A program made the position numbers and the translations under genes. 64,000 bases of DNA from an uncultured Lachnospiraceae bacterium (GTDB taxonomy: Bacteria > Bacillota > Clostridia > Lachnospirales > Lachnospiraceae), in NCBI GenBank assembly GCA_910583615.1, contig CAJTXP010000018.1:1-64000 (forward strand). Direction: 5' to 3'. Positions 43,018 through 51,475 of this stretch are shown one piece after another; the first letter of the stretch is position 1; each line of letters begins with the position of its first letter. The notes beneath the pieces were generated by a model. The model ran no database searches, was not told the DNA's origin, and saw nothing but the letters and a program-made list of their open reading frames with translations.

Positions 43018-43245
43018 TGATATAATGTCACCAGTTGGAGCGAAGCGGAAGCTGATGACCTGCGCGAGCATCAGCGAGCTTCCTTATGATATAATGTCAC
43101 CAGCTGGAGCGAAGCGGAAGCTGATGACCTGCGCGAGCATCAGCGAGCTTCCTTATGATATAATGTCACCAGCTGGAGCGAAGCGGAAGCTGATGACCTG
43201 CGCGAGCATCAGCGAGCTTCCTTATGATATAATGTCACCAGTCGG
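43018..43245 (+). repeat. Tandem array of a 69-bp unit carrying promoter-like and hairpin sequences
   Basis: Three full copies and one partial copy, period exactly 69 bases (TATAAT boxes at 43021, 43090, 43159 and 43228). Copies differ at only a few positions. Each TATAAT from the second copy on is preceded by TG one base upstream (extended -10). Each unit also holds GCTGATG ... CATCAGC, which can form a hairpin. The period is a multiple of three and one frame is open through all copies. There are no unique spacers, so this is not a CRISPR array. The 42968-43297 gap contains only this array. It ends about 50 bases before the PfkB kinase gene. Confidence 0.85.
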
Positions 43246-43297
43246 AGCAAATGCAACGCGGCGGTAAGGTCAGAGTAACGAATGACAGGAGAAGGAT

Positions 43298-44200
43298 ATG
43301 AAGGTATTATGTTTTGGGTCACTGAATATTGATTATACGTACAAAGTGGATCATTTTGTGGGAAAAGGGGAGACGTTGTCTTCCGAATCACTGCAGGTGT
43401 TCAGCGGGGGAAAGGGACTGAATCAGTCCATCGCCCTTGCAAAAGCCGGGGCCAGGGTGTATCATGCCGGGGCGGTTGGAGAAGACGGCAGATTCCTTTT
43501 GGAAGAACTTGAAAAAGCAGGGGTAGATGTAAGCTGTGTGGCAGTGCGTGCGGATGTTCGTACCGGAAATGCCATCATTCAGAATGACCGGGAGGGGGAT
43601 AACTGTATCCTGTTGTATGGAGGGGCGAATCAGGCGGTCAAAAAGGAACAGGTGGATGAAGTTCTTACGCATTTTGACGTCGGGGATTTTCTGGTGCTGC
43701 AAAATGAGATCAGCGAGCTTCCTTATATTATGGAGCAGGCGCATGAAAAAGGGATGAAAATTATCCTGAATCCTTCTCCCATGGATGAGAAGATCGCAGG
43801 GCTCCCGCTGGAGACGGTTGATTATTTTCTGCTCAATGAAGTGGAAGCCGGACAGATTCTGGAAAAGGACCTGTCAAATGGCTTCGATGGAGAGAGGCTG
43901 GCAAAAGAACTGCTCGCAAGGTTTCCCCATGCGGCCATAGTGCTTACCATGGGCGGGGACGGTTCTGTCTATATGGATGCGGAGGAATGGATGATTCAGC
44001 CGGTCTGTAAAGTTCAGGCGGTGGATACAACAGCGGCAGGAGATACGTTTACCGGTTTTTTCATAGGAGGTATTTTAAGAGGAAAATCCGTCAGAGAAGC
44101 GATGGAACTGGCTTCCAGGGCAGCTGCCATTGCAGTGACAAGGCGCGGTGCGGCGCCCTCAATTCCGTTTCTTCAGGAAGTGGAAAGCTTTCTGAAGTAA
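43298..44200 (+). CDS. PfkB-family sugar kinase (ribokinase-like)
   Basis: A 300-aa kinase with both PfkB signatures: GGKGLNQSIALAKAGARVYHAGAVG near residues 37-60, and DTTAAGDTFTGFFIGGIL with the catalytic Asp near residue 250. Residues VLCFGSLNIDYTYKVD start the fold. It phosphorylates a pentose, hexose or nucleoside; ribokinase is the nearest relative by eye. AGGAG is before the ATG. The codons for ISELPY (43710-43727) are part of an 18-base word also found in each unit of the tandem array upstream. Confidence 0.85.
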   Translation: MKVLCFGSLNIDYTYKVDHFVGKGETLSSESLQVFSGGKGLNQSIALAKAGARVYHAGAVGEDGRFLLEELEKAGVDVSCVAVRADVRTGNAIIQNDREGDNCILLYGGANQAVKKEQVDEVLTHFDVGDFLVLQNEISELPYIMEQAHEKGMKIILNPSPMDEKIAGLPLETVDYFLLNEVEAGQILEKDLSNGFDGERLAKELLARFPHAAIVLTMGGDGSVYMDAEEWMIQPVCKVQAVDTTAAGDTFTGFFIGGILRGKSVREAMELASRAAAIAVTRRGAAPSIPFLQEVESFLK

Positions 44201-44247
44201 AACTGCAGAAGATCAATAAAAATTCACATAAATTTTAAAATCCAAAA

Positions 44248-44276
44248 TGGACAATCCACGTAATCTGTGGTAGAAT
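44248..44276 (+). promoter_or_regulatory. nifJ promoter
   Basis: TGGACA (44248-44253), 17 bases, TAGAAT (44271-44276). A short inverted repeat CCAC...GTGG lies within the spacer. The leader is about 110 bases. Confidence 0.55.
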
Positions 44277-44305
44277 AAATCCGTATGATAAGAACTAATT
44301 GTAAA

Positions 44306-44338
44306 ACAGTGGAAAGCTCATAACAGGGGCTTTCTGTT
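44306..44338 (+). promoter_or_regulatory. Leader hairpin upstream of nifJ
   Basis: AACAG-tgg-AAAGC on the left pairs with GCTTTCTGTT on the right around a 10-base loop. It lies in the nifJ leader between promoter and gene; the tail is GTC, not a T-run. A role in message stability or attenuation is possible. Confidence 0.4.
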
Positions 44339-44385
44339 GTCATGAATAAAGGTCTTATTGATATTTAAAGAGGAGGAATAACAAA

Positions 44386-47300
44386 ATGGCCAGAAAAATG
44401 AAAACCATGGATGGAAACCATGCAGCGGCTCATGCATCTTATGCATATTCCGACGTTGCGGCAATCTATCCGATCACACCGTCATCTGTCATGGCAGAAG
44501 CGACGGATGAGTGGGCAACCCAGGGAAGGACGAACATCTTCGGACAGACCGTACAGGTGACCGAGATGCAGTCCGAGGCAGGTGCGGCAGGTGCTGTACA
44601 CGGCTCTCTGGCAGCAGGCGCTCTTACGACCACGTTTACTGCTTCCCAGGGTCTCCTGCTGATGATCCCGAACCTGTACAAGGTGGCAGGCGAGAGACTT
44701 CCGGGCGTCTTCAACGTATCCGCACGTGCGCTGGCAAGCCACGCACTGTCGATCTTCGGAGATCATTCTGATGTATATGCATGCCGTCAGACCGGTGCGG
44801 CGATGCTCTGCGAGTCCAGCGTACAGGAAGTTATGGACCTGACTCCGGTAGCGCACTGCGCCGCCATCAAGGGACGCCTTCCGTTCATCAATTTCTTCGA
44901 CGGATTCCGTACCTCCCATGAGATCCAGAAGATCGAGCAGTGGGATTATGAGGATCTGAAGGATATGGTGGATATGGATGCCATCGACGCGTACAGAAAA
45001 GACGCGCTGAATCCGAACCATCCGTGCCAGAGAGGTTCCGCTCAGAACCCGGATATCTTCTTCCAGGCACGCGAGGCATGCAATCCGTATTACGATGCGC
45101 TTCCGGCAATCGTTCAGGAGTACATGGACAAGGTCAACGCGAAGATCGGAACCAATTATAAATTATTCAACTACTACGGTGCTCCGGATGCGGAAAAGGT
45201 GATCATCGCCATGGGTTCCGTATGCGATACCATCGAGGAGACCATCGACTACCTGATGGCAGCAGGCCAGAAAGTCGGCGTCGTGAAAGTACGTCTGTAC
45301 CGTCCGTTCAGCGCGGAAGCTCTGATCGAGGCAATTCCGGACTCTGTGAAGCAGATTACGGTTCTTGACCGTACGAAAGAGCCGGGCGCGCTCGGCGAGC
45401 CGCTGTACCTGGATGTGGTTGCAGCCCTGAAGGGAACGAAGTTCAACGATACGCCGATCTTTACCGGACGTTACGGCCTTGGTTCCAAGGATACCACGCC
45501 GGCACAGATCGTTGCAGTTTATGACAACACGACGAAGCAGAAATTCACCATCGGTATCGTGGATGATGTGACAAACCTGTCTCTTGAGACCGGTGCTCCT
45601 CTGGTCACTACTCCGGAAGGAACGACCAACTGCAAGTTCTGGGGTCTGGGTGCAGACGGTACCGTAGGCGCCAACAAGAACTCCATCAAGATCATCGGCG
45701 ACAATACCGATATGTATGCACAGGCATACTTTGATTATGACTCCAAGAAGTCCGGTGGTGTGACCATGTCCCACCTGCGTTTCGGAAAGAAACCGATCAA
45801 GTCCACGTACCTGATCCATAAGGCGGACTTTGTAGCATGCCATAATCCGTCTTATGTGAATAAATACAACATGGTTCAGGAGCTGGTGGACGGCGGTACG
45901 TTCCTTCTGAACTGCCCGTGGAACATGGACGAGCTTGAGAAGCATCTTCCGGGACAGGTGAAGGCGTTTATTGCAAACCACAACATCAAGTTCTATGTGA
46001 TCGACGGTGTGAAGATCGGTATCGAGACCGGCATGGGCCCGACCCGTATCAACACGATCCTTCAGTCCGCATTCTTTAAGCTGACCGGAATCATTCCGGA
46101 GGAGCAGGCGATCGAACTGATGAAGGCCGCTGCAAAAGCTACTTACGGACGTAAGGGCGACGATGTGGTTCAGAAGAACTGGGCAGCCATCGATGCGGGT
46201 GCAAAACAGGTCGTTGAGGTAAAGGTTCCGGACAGCTGGAAGGGCGCAGCAGACGAAGGCCTGGCTATGACCCATGCAGAGAGCGGCAGAAAAGACGCGG
46301 TTGATTTCGTCAACAACATTCAGGCAAAAGTATCCGCTCAGGAAGGCAACAGCCTGCCGGTATCCGCGTTTAAGGATTACGTGGACGGTACGACTCCGTC
46401 CGGTACTTCCGCATACGAGAAGCGCGGTATCGCAGTGAATATCCCGGTATGGAATCCGGAGAACTGTATCCAGTGTAACCGTTGTTCCTATGTGTGTCCG
46501 CACGCAGTCATCCGCCCGGTGGCAATGACCGCTGACGAGGCGGCAAAGGCTCCGGAAGGAATGCAGATGCTGGATATGACCGGTATGCCGGACAAGAAGT
46601 TTGCAATCGTCGTATCTGCTTACGACTGTACCGGATGCGGTTCCTGTGTGAACGTCTGCCCGGGCAAGAAGGGTGCAAAGGCCATCGAGATGGCGAATAT
46701 GGAAGCCAACACAGGCTGCCAGACGGCATTCGATTATGCAGTGACTCTGCCGGAGAAAGCGGATGTGATCGCGAAGTTCAAAGAGGCTACCGTAAAGGGA
46801 TCTCAGTTCAAGACTCCGCTGCTTGAGTTCTCAGGCGCATGCGCAGGCTGCGGCGAGACACCTTACGCAAAACTGATCACCCAGCTCTTCGGCGACAGAA
46901 TGTATATCGCAAACGCAACCGGATGTTCCTCTATCTGGGGCAACTCCTCGCCGTCCACCCCGTACACCGTGAACCAGAAGGGCCAGGGCCCGGCATGGTC
47001 CAACTCCCTGTTCGAGGATGCGGCTGAGTTCGGTTATGGTATGCTGCTGGCGCAGAATGCGATCCGCGGCGGCCTGAAGACGAAAGTGGAAGACCTGGCT
47101 GCAAACGCAGAGAAGGAAGACGTGAAGGCGGCGGCTCAGGAGTGGCTTGACACTTACGGCTGCGGCGCAACCAACGGAGCGGCAACGGACAAGCTGGTGG
47201 CGGCTCTGGAGGCATGCGGATGCGACAAGGCGCAGGCGATCCTGAAAGACAAAGAATTCCTCGCTAAGAAGTCCCAGTGGATCTTCGGCGGCGACGGATG

Positions 47301-47928
47301 GGCATATGATATCGGATTCGGCGGCGTGGACCATGTGCTGGCTTCCGGCAAGGACATCAACGTCATGGTATTCGATACCGAGGTTTACTCCAACACCGGC
47401 GGACAGTCCTCCAAGGCAACCCCGACCGGAGCGATCGCACAGTTCGCAGCCGGCGGTAAAGACACCAAGAAGAAAGACCTGGCTTCCATCGCCATGAGCT
47501 ACGGTTATGTATATGTGGCGCAGATTTCCATGGGTGCGGACTTCAACCAGTGTGTGAAGGCCATCGCAGAGGCAGAGGCATATCCGGGACCGTCCCTGAT
47601 CATCGCTTATGCTCCGTGTATCAACCATGGTATCAAGAAGGGTATGAGCAAGGCTCAGACCGAGGAGCAGCTGGCGGTTGAGGCTGGTTACTGGCACTGC
47701 TTCCGCTACAATCCGGCGCTTGCTGCAGAAGGCAAGGATGCGTTCGCTCTGGATTCCAAGGAGCCGACCGGAGATTATCAGGCATTCCTCGACGGAGAGG
47801 TACGTTACAACGCTCTGAAACGTGCAAATCCGGAGAGAGCTGCGAAGCTGTTCGACAAGAACGAAAGCGAAGCAAAGGCAAGATACGCTTACCTCAACAA
47901 GCTGAAAACGCTTTACGGGGCAGAGTAA
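44386..47928 (+). CDS. nifJ: Pyruvate:ferredoxin (flavodoxin) oxidoreductase
   Basis: A 1180-aa single-chain PFOR, the normal length. It converts pyruvate and CoA to acetyl-CoA and CO2 and reduces ferredoxin; this is central to anaerobic energy metabolism. Domains in order: pyruvate-binding N-terminal domain (DGNHAAAHASYAYSDVAAIYP), gamma domain, two 4Fe-4S motifs (CIQCNRCSYVCPHAV and CTGCGSCVNVCPGKKG), and the thiamine diphosphate domain (CAGCGETPYAKL, GDGWAYDIGFGGVDHV, NTGGQSSK). It is transcribed alone. Codon use is strongly biased, as expected of a highly expressed gene. Confidence 0.97.
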   Translation: MARKMKTMDGNHAAAHASYAYSDVAAIYPITPSSVMAEATDEWATQGRTNIFGQTVQVTEMQSEAGAAGAVHGSLAAGALTTTFTASQGLLLMIPNLYKVAGERLPGVFNVSARALASHALSIFGDHSDVYACRQTGAAMLCESSVQEVMDLTPVAHCAAIKGRLPFINFFDGFRTSHEIQKIEQWDYEDLKDMVDMDAIDAYRKDALNPNHPCQRGSAQNPDIFFQAREACNPYYDALPAIVQEYMDKVNAKIGTNYKLFNYYGAPDAEKVIIAMGSVCDTIEETIDYLMAAGQKVGVVKVRLYRPFSAEALIEAIPDSVKQITVLDRTKEPGALGEPLYLDVVAALKGTKFNDTPIFTGRYGLGSKDTTPAQIVAVYDNTTKQKFTIGIVDDVTNLSLETGAPLVTTPEGTTNCKFWGLGADGTVGANKNSIKIIGDNTDMYAQAYFDYDSKKSGGVTMSHLRFGKKPIKSTYLIHKADFVACHNPSYVNKYNMVQELVDGGTFLLNCPWNMDELEKHLPGQVKAFIANHNIKFYVIDGVKIGIETGMGPTRINTILQSAFFKLTGIIPEEQAIELMKAAAKATYGRKGDDVVQKNWAAIDAGAKQVVEVKVPDSWKGAADEGLAMTHAESGRKDAVDFVNNIQAKVSAQEGNSLPVSAFKDYVDGTTPSGTSAYEKRGIAVNIPVWNPENCIQCNRCSYVCPHAVIRPVAMTADEAAKAPEGMQMLDMTGMPDKKFAIVVSAYDCTGCGSCVNVCPGKKGAKAIEMANMEANTGCQTAFDYAVTLPEKADVIAKFKEATVKGSQFKTPLLEFSGACAGCGETPYAKLITQLFGDRMYIANATGCSSIWGNSSPSTPYTVNQKGQGPAWSNSLFEDAAEFGYGMLLAQNAIRGGLKTKVEDLAANAEKEDVKAAAQEWLDTYGCGATNGAATDKLVAALEACGCDKAQAILKDKEFLAKKSQWIFGGDGWAYDIGFGGVDHVLASGKDINVMVFDTEVYSNTGGQSSKATPTGAIAQFAAGGKDTKKKDLASIAMSYGYVYVAQISMGADFNQCVKAIAEAEAYPGPSLIIAYAPCINHGIKKGMSKAQTEEQLAVEAGYWHCFRYNPALAAEGKDAFALDSKEPTGDYQAFLDGEVRYNALKRANPERAAKLFDKNESEAKARYAYLNKLKTLYGAE

Positions 47929-47957
47929 TTCCTGTTGATGTGATCTGAATTATGGGA

Positions 47958-48004
47958 AGTCCCTCTGCACAGGCAGAAAGATCGTCTGGGCAGAGGGACT
48001 TTTC
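47958..48004 (+). terminator. Terminator of nifJ
   Basis: Perfect 11-base arms AGTCCCTCTGC (47958-47968) and GCAGAGGGACT (47990-48000), followed by TTTTCC. The sigma-factor gene starts 32 bases later, so it is reached either by read-through or by a promoter I could not identify. Confidence 0.85.
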
Positions 48005-48035
48005 CTGCAATAAAAAACATAGAGGTGTATTCAGG

Positions 48036-49727
48036 ATGCAGAATAAGATACTTGAGCTGATGCCGGCTGATCCGCAGGCGGCCATGGCGCTGGCAGTAGA
48101 ACATTATACCGGCCTGATCTGGAAGACGGTGCAGAAATATCTGGAGAATCCGGAAGATATCAAAGAATGCGTGAATGATACCTTTATGGAATTTTATATA
48201 CACAGGGAACGTTTTGATCCATCCAGAGGCAGCCTTGAAGCGTTTCTGACCGGGATTGCCCGGAAACGTGCAGTCAGCCGTTATCGGAAGAACAGAGTAC
48301 GCGAGACGGTACAGCTGGAGGAAGCTGCAGACCGTTCGGACCCGGCGTCGGAACTGGAGACGAAGATGGATCTGGAGAGGGCGATGTCAGAACTGAAGGA
48401 GGAGGACAGAGAGATCATCCGCATGAAATACTTTGTGGGAATGACCATTCAGGAGATTGCGGACTCCCTGCAGCTGCCCTATGAGACGGTGAAAAAAAGG
48501 CATCAGAGAAGCCTTGCCCGGATGCGGCTGGTCCTGATCGCGGCTATGACGCTGCTTCTTGTTCTGCTGCTTGCTGCATGTGCGTACATTGTGGTTCGTT
48601 ACTTCGGGGTTGTACCCGGGTATGGAATTACAGAGACTTCCGATCTGCCGATCTTTGGGCTGGAAGAAGAGATTACGATCAAAAACGAGATTGGGGAATA
48701 TGTGCTGAAAAATGCTTTTCTGGTAGACGGGGAGTTTGTCGGGAACGGATCGGTAAAGTTTTACAGCGACGACCCCAATGTCTGGCGGCCGGGCGGGAAC
48801 TATACGGAGGTTGCCGTCCTGCAGTACGGGGATGAGACTTATATCTGTCCGTCCGGTTTCGGAGTGGATGGGCAGGGGCTGGAATTCGACATGTCTGCCC
48901 AGGATGTGAAGATGCCCGATGGGGACGATGAGATATGCGAAGCGGTTCTGAGTTACGCCGGCGTGGAGTTTCGTATGGAACTGTGCCGGTCAGGGACAGA
49001 GGAGATCGAAAAGTACAACTACTGGCTGGAAGAGAGAGGCGGCCTGCTGGCGGTTCCGGAGCTGCGGGACGGAAACCTGTGCGTGGATGTATATCCGCTG
49101 AATGTGGGCGCAGGCAGGATCTGGTGTGGTGATCTTACGGTTGAATCACCGGATGGCAGGATACTGACCGGCAGATCCCATCAGAGGGGAGAGCAATATG
49201 TGTCATGGAATTTTGGCGAAGCCGGACCGGGGGAATATGTGCTGCATATTCCGGATATGGAGCGATATCTGCCTTATGAGGGGGATTTTTCCATTCCGGT
49301 CAATCTGGAAACCTGTCAATGGGAGGACGGAACCCATGAGATACCGGGAGGGACGGTGGAGGTGGTATCCTGCAGGCGGCTGGAGACCGTGGCGGGTGAA
49401 AAGATTCTCGATACCGATGAGACTGCCATGGAAAATTTTGATTACTGGGTGATCGGTATCAAATACCGGATGGAGGAAACGGAGGAAGAAACAGACGAAA
49501 CGGTGGAAAAGCTTCGTCTGCATGGGGAATGTACGTGGATCGGCATGACAGGCCAGCTGACAGAGATTACCGTTCACGAAAGCGAGGATGGAGTCCGGGA
49601 GCGCCTGGTCTGTATGGAGAAAGACTCCTTTGAGCTGTCGCAGTACAGGCTGGTTCCGGATTATCAGGTGATGTATTACTGGAAATGCGATGCTTCCATA
49701 TCCTTCACTGTGAAGGCGGAAGAGTGA
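48036..49727 (+). CDS. ECF-type sigma factor fused to a membrane segment and external domain
   Basis: A 563-aa protein. Residues 1-165 are a complete ECF sigma factor: region 2 (ALAVEHYTGLIWKTVQKYL, DIKECVNDTFMEFY, SLEAFLTGIARKRAVSRYRK) and region 4 (LKEEDREIIRMKYFVGMTIQEIADSLQLPYETVKKRHQRS). A strong membrane segment follows (LVLIAAMTLLLVLLLAACAYIVV), then about 370 external residues rich in beta strands that resemble the outer part of DUF4179-type anti-sigma proteins. The start is ATG 48036 with GAGGTG upstream; the frame is open further upstream through the terminator. The chain is continuous with no frameshift, so sigma and sensor are one polypeptide. Confidence 0.8.
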   Translation: MQNKILELMPADPQAAMALAVEHYTGLIWKTVQKYLENPEDIKECVNDTFMEFYIHRERFDPSRGSLEAFLTGIARKRAVSRYRKNRVRETVQLEEAADRSDPASELETKMDLERAMSELKEEDREIIRMKYFVGMTIQEIADSLQLPYETVKKRHQRSLARMRLVLIAAMTLLLVLLLAACAYIVVRYFGVVPGYGITETSDLPIFGLEEEITIKNEIGEYVLKNAFLVDGEFVGNGSVKFYSDDPNVWRPGGNYTEVAVLQYGDETYICPSGFGVDGQGLEFDMSAQDVKMPDGDDEICEAVLSYAGVEFRMELCRSGTEEIEKYNYWLEERGGLLAVPELRDGNLCVDVYPLNVGAGRIWCGDLTVESPDGRILTGRSHQRGEQYVSWNFGEAGPGEYVLHIPDMERYLPYEGDFSIPVNLETCQWEDGTHEIPGGTVEVVSCRRLETVAGEKILDTDETAMENFDYWVIGIKYRMEETEEETDETVEKLRLHGECTWIGMTGQLTEITVHESEDGVRERLVCMEKDSFELSQYRLVPDYQVMYYWKCDASISFTVKAEE

Positions 49728-49755
49728 TTCCGGCCGGGAATGGTCGGAATCACTC
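49722..49755. terminator. Hairpin between convergent genes
   Basis: Perfect 11-base arms GAGTGATTCCG (49722-49732) and CGGAATCACTC (49745-49755). The stop codon of the sigma-fusion gene lies within the left arm, and the convergent 518-aa gene ends 8 bases beyond. No clear T-run on the plus strand. Likely a shared transcription end. Confidence 0.5.
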
Positions 49756-49762
49756 ATACAAT

Positions 49763-51319
49763 TCAGAAGAAACGGCGTTTTGATTTCTTCTCCCTTTTGA
49801 TCAGATTCCCCCGCAGGGACAGAATTCCGTTGTCCGGTGTCAGCCGCTCCAGTTCGTCGCAGGCTGCCAGGCCTCTTGCGGCCGCGGCGCCCATTTTCGG
49901 CTTGTTCCTTGCGCGCTCCGCGATTTCCGAGACAAGAGCGGCGCTGACGGCCGCGATCTGCCATGCCGCGGGATTTCCGGTTGCCTGCGCGACTTTTTCG
50001 CTGAAATCCATGGCCAGTGTGCCGTAATGATCCGCTTCCTTCCAGTCTCCGCCGTCAGCGGACAGTAATGCCAGATATTCACAGCTTTCTGAACGGATCA
50101 GAAGCGACGCAGACTCCGAGAGCGTGTAGTCTCCCGGGTTGGCGATCATGGAAAGCACCTCCTCAAAGACGCCTCTTGCTTCGTCGGCCCGGCCGGCTGC
50201 ATAGTACTGGACGCCGAGCACATCCATGGCTGCCACGCTGCCGCTGTACAGCCGGGCCGCGATATCGGTTAAAACATTTCTGGCATTGGCGTTCTCGACA
50301 TGAACACTGTCCTTTTCCAGGGCTTCCTGTGCATTGCCGAACAGGTCTACGCTTTTTTCGGTCCACCGGACCGCGTCGTTGATGCTGCCTCCGGACTGCT
50401 GGATCGCGGTGCCCCGCTGCATATAGATCATGGCGAGCGCGCCTTCGGCGATGGAGCGGCTGCAGCCTTCGGCGCCGCTGTCAAGAAACTGCAGGGCTTC
50501 GTTTTCACAGGCCAGTATGATGTCCGTGTTTCCCCGGCGCGTAAATGCGTCTATGCCGTGCAGGCTGTAGATCATCAGTGCGCGGGCACGGTAAAAGTCG
50601 GAATGAAGTTTGTCTGCCAGGTGCTCGAACAGCTCTCTCGCATGCGTATACCAGCGGTCGCCGTCGGCAAACTCGCTGTATTGATAATGGATGCCCCCGA
50701 TCCGGGAATAGAATTCCGCTGTTTTTTCACAGATGCCGTCCCCGTCTCCGAGACAGCTTTCCACATACTGCAGAAGCGGCACGGAATCCACAAGGACCTG
50801 ATGCATCTTCTGGCTGTCCAGGATGCGTTCGCAGGCGGTGGCCATTTCGTTGCGGCATTCCGCGCAGGACCATGCCAGAAAAAGCCGCTGTTCTTCCTGG
50901 AAGGAATCTTCCTCTGCCTGCAGGCAGGAAAAGCAGCGCTCCCCGTGAGCCAGCGCCTGTTCCAGGCGTGTGACGGCCTGCCGGTTGTCGTTCTGGTTCA
51001 TACAGAGCAGGGCATGGAGCCGGGCATATTCCATTTCCAGATACCAGAAGCCTGCAGTGTCCGGATGTTCGGCCCGCAGCCGTTCCAGCAGAGGCTCATA
51101 GCTTTGCATCAAGGACTCCAGACTGTAAAGATCCCTGCAGACGGTATAGTACCGCATCAGCTCTTCCATCCGTTCCAGCGTATCCATCAGCTCGTCGGTG
51201 TTCAGTCCGGCCGTTTTTTCCGGAGTGAGGCCCTGTTGAATTTCGGTCAGGTATTCTTTCCGCGCGGGCCAGGCGCTGTCTTCGTAATCTTCATACCCTC
51301 TGTTCCAGGTCAGTTCCAT
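49763..51319 (-). CDS. TPR-like helical repeat protein, 518 aa
   Basis: A soluble, almost all-helical protein without signal peptide. Helix-turn-helix repeats of TPR type can be seen: ALLCMNQNDNRQAVTRLEQALAHGE, YSEFADGDRWYTHARELFEHLAD, VLGVQYYAAGRADEARGVFEEVLSM and DGGDWKEADHYGTLAMDFSEKVA. The C-terminus is basic (KREKKSKRRFF). GGGAGG lies before ATG 51319. TPR proteins mediate protein contacts; no partner can be named. It is divergent from the 314-aa gene at 51476, with 156 bases between, and convergent with the sigma-fusion gene. Confidence 0.6.
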   Translation of the reverse strand: MELTWNRGYEDYEDSAWPARKEYLTEIQQGLTPEKTAGLNTDELMDTLERMEELMRYYTVCRDLYSLESLMQSYEPLLERLRAEHPDTAGFWYLEMEYARLHALLCMNQNDNRQAVTRLEQALAHGERCFSCLQAEEDSFQEEQRLFLAWSCAECRNEMATACERILDSQKMHQVLVDSVPLLQYVESCLGDGDGICEKTAEFYSRIGGIHYQYSEFADGDRWYTHARELFEHLADKLHSDFYRARALMIYSLHGIDAFTRRGNTDIILACENEALQFLDSGAEGCSRSIAEGALAMIYMQRGTAIQQSGGSINDAVRWTEKSVDLFGNAQEALEKDSVHVENANARNVLTDIAARLYSGSVAAMDVLGVQYYAAGRADEARGVFEEVLSMIANPGDYTLSESASLLIRSESCEYLALLSADGGDWKEADHYGTLAMDFSEKVAQATGNPAAWQIAAVSAALVSEIAERARNKPKMGAAAARGLAACDELERLTPDNGILSLRGNLIKREKKSKRRFF

Positions 51320-51475
51320 GGATGGTATTCCTCCCGTTTTTTATTCCCGTCTATTCTAGCTTTCGTTTTTTTTCCCTGCAATACGGTGAAGATTAACATT
51401 TCGCGGATCTTTTGTCCCTTTTTTGTTTTCTTATGCGAAGAAAAAGATAAGAAGACAAAAGAGAGGGGTCGGAAG

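Noticed and set aside
43018..43245. Possible CRISPR array
   Set aside because: The whole 69-bp unit is repeated with no unique spacers, and no cas genes are nearby.
43025..43267. 80-codon frame through the 69-bp repeats, encoding a 23-residue repeat
   Set aside because: It stays open only because 69 is a multiple of three. There is no ribosome site before the first ATG, and the repeats look regulatory. I keep the repeat as a finding but do not call a protein.
45163..46503. 446-codon open frame on the minus strand inside nifJ
   Set aside because: A shadow of the strongly biased codon use of nifJ; the plus-strand protein is certain.
50300..51475. Extended N-terminus for the 314-aa protein (706-codon frame)
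   Set aside because: The first 392 codons are antisense to the 518-aa TPR-like gene. A good ribosome site and ATG at 51476 mark the real start.
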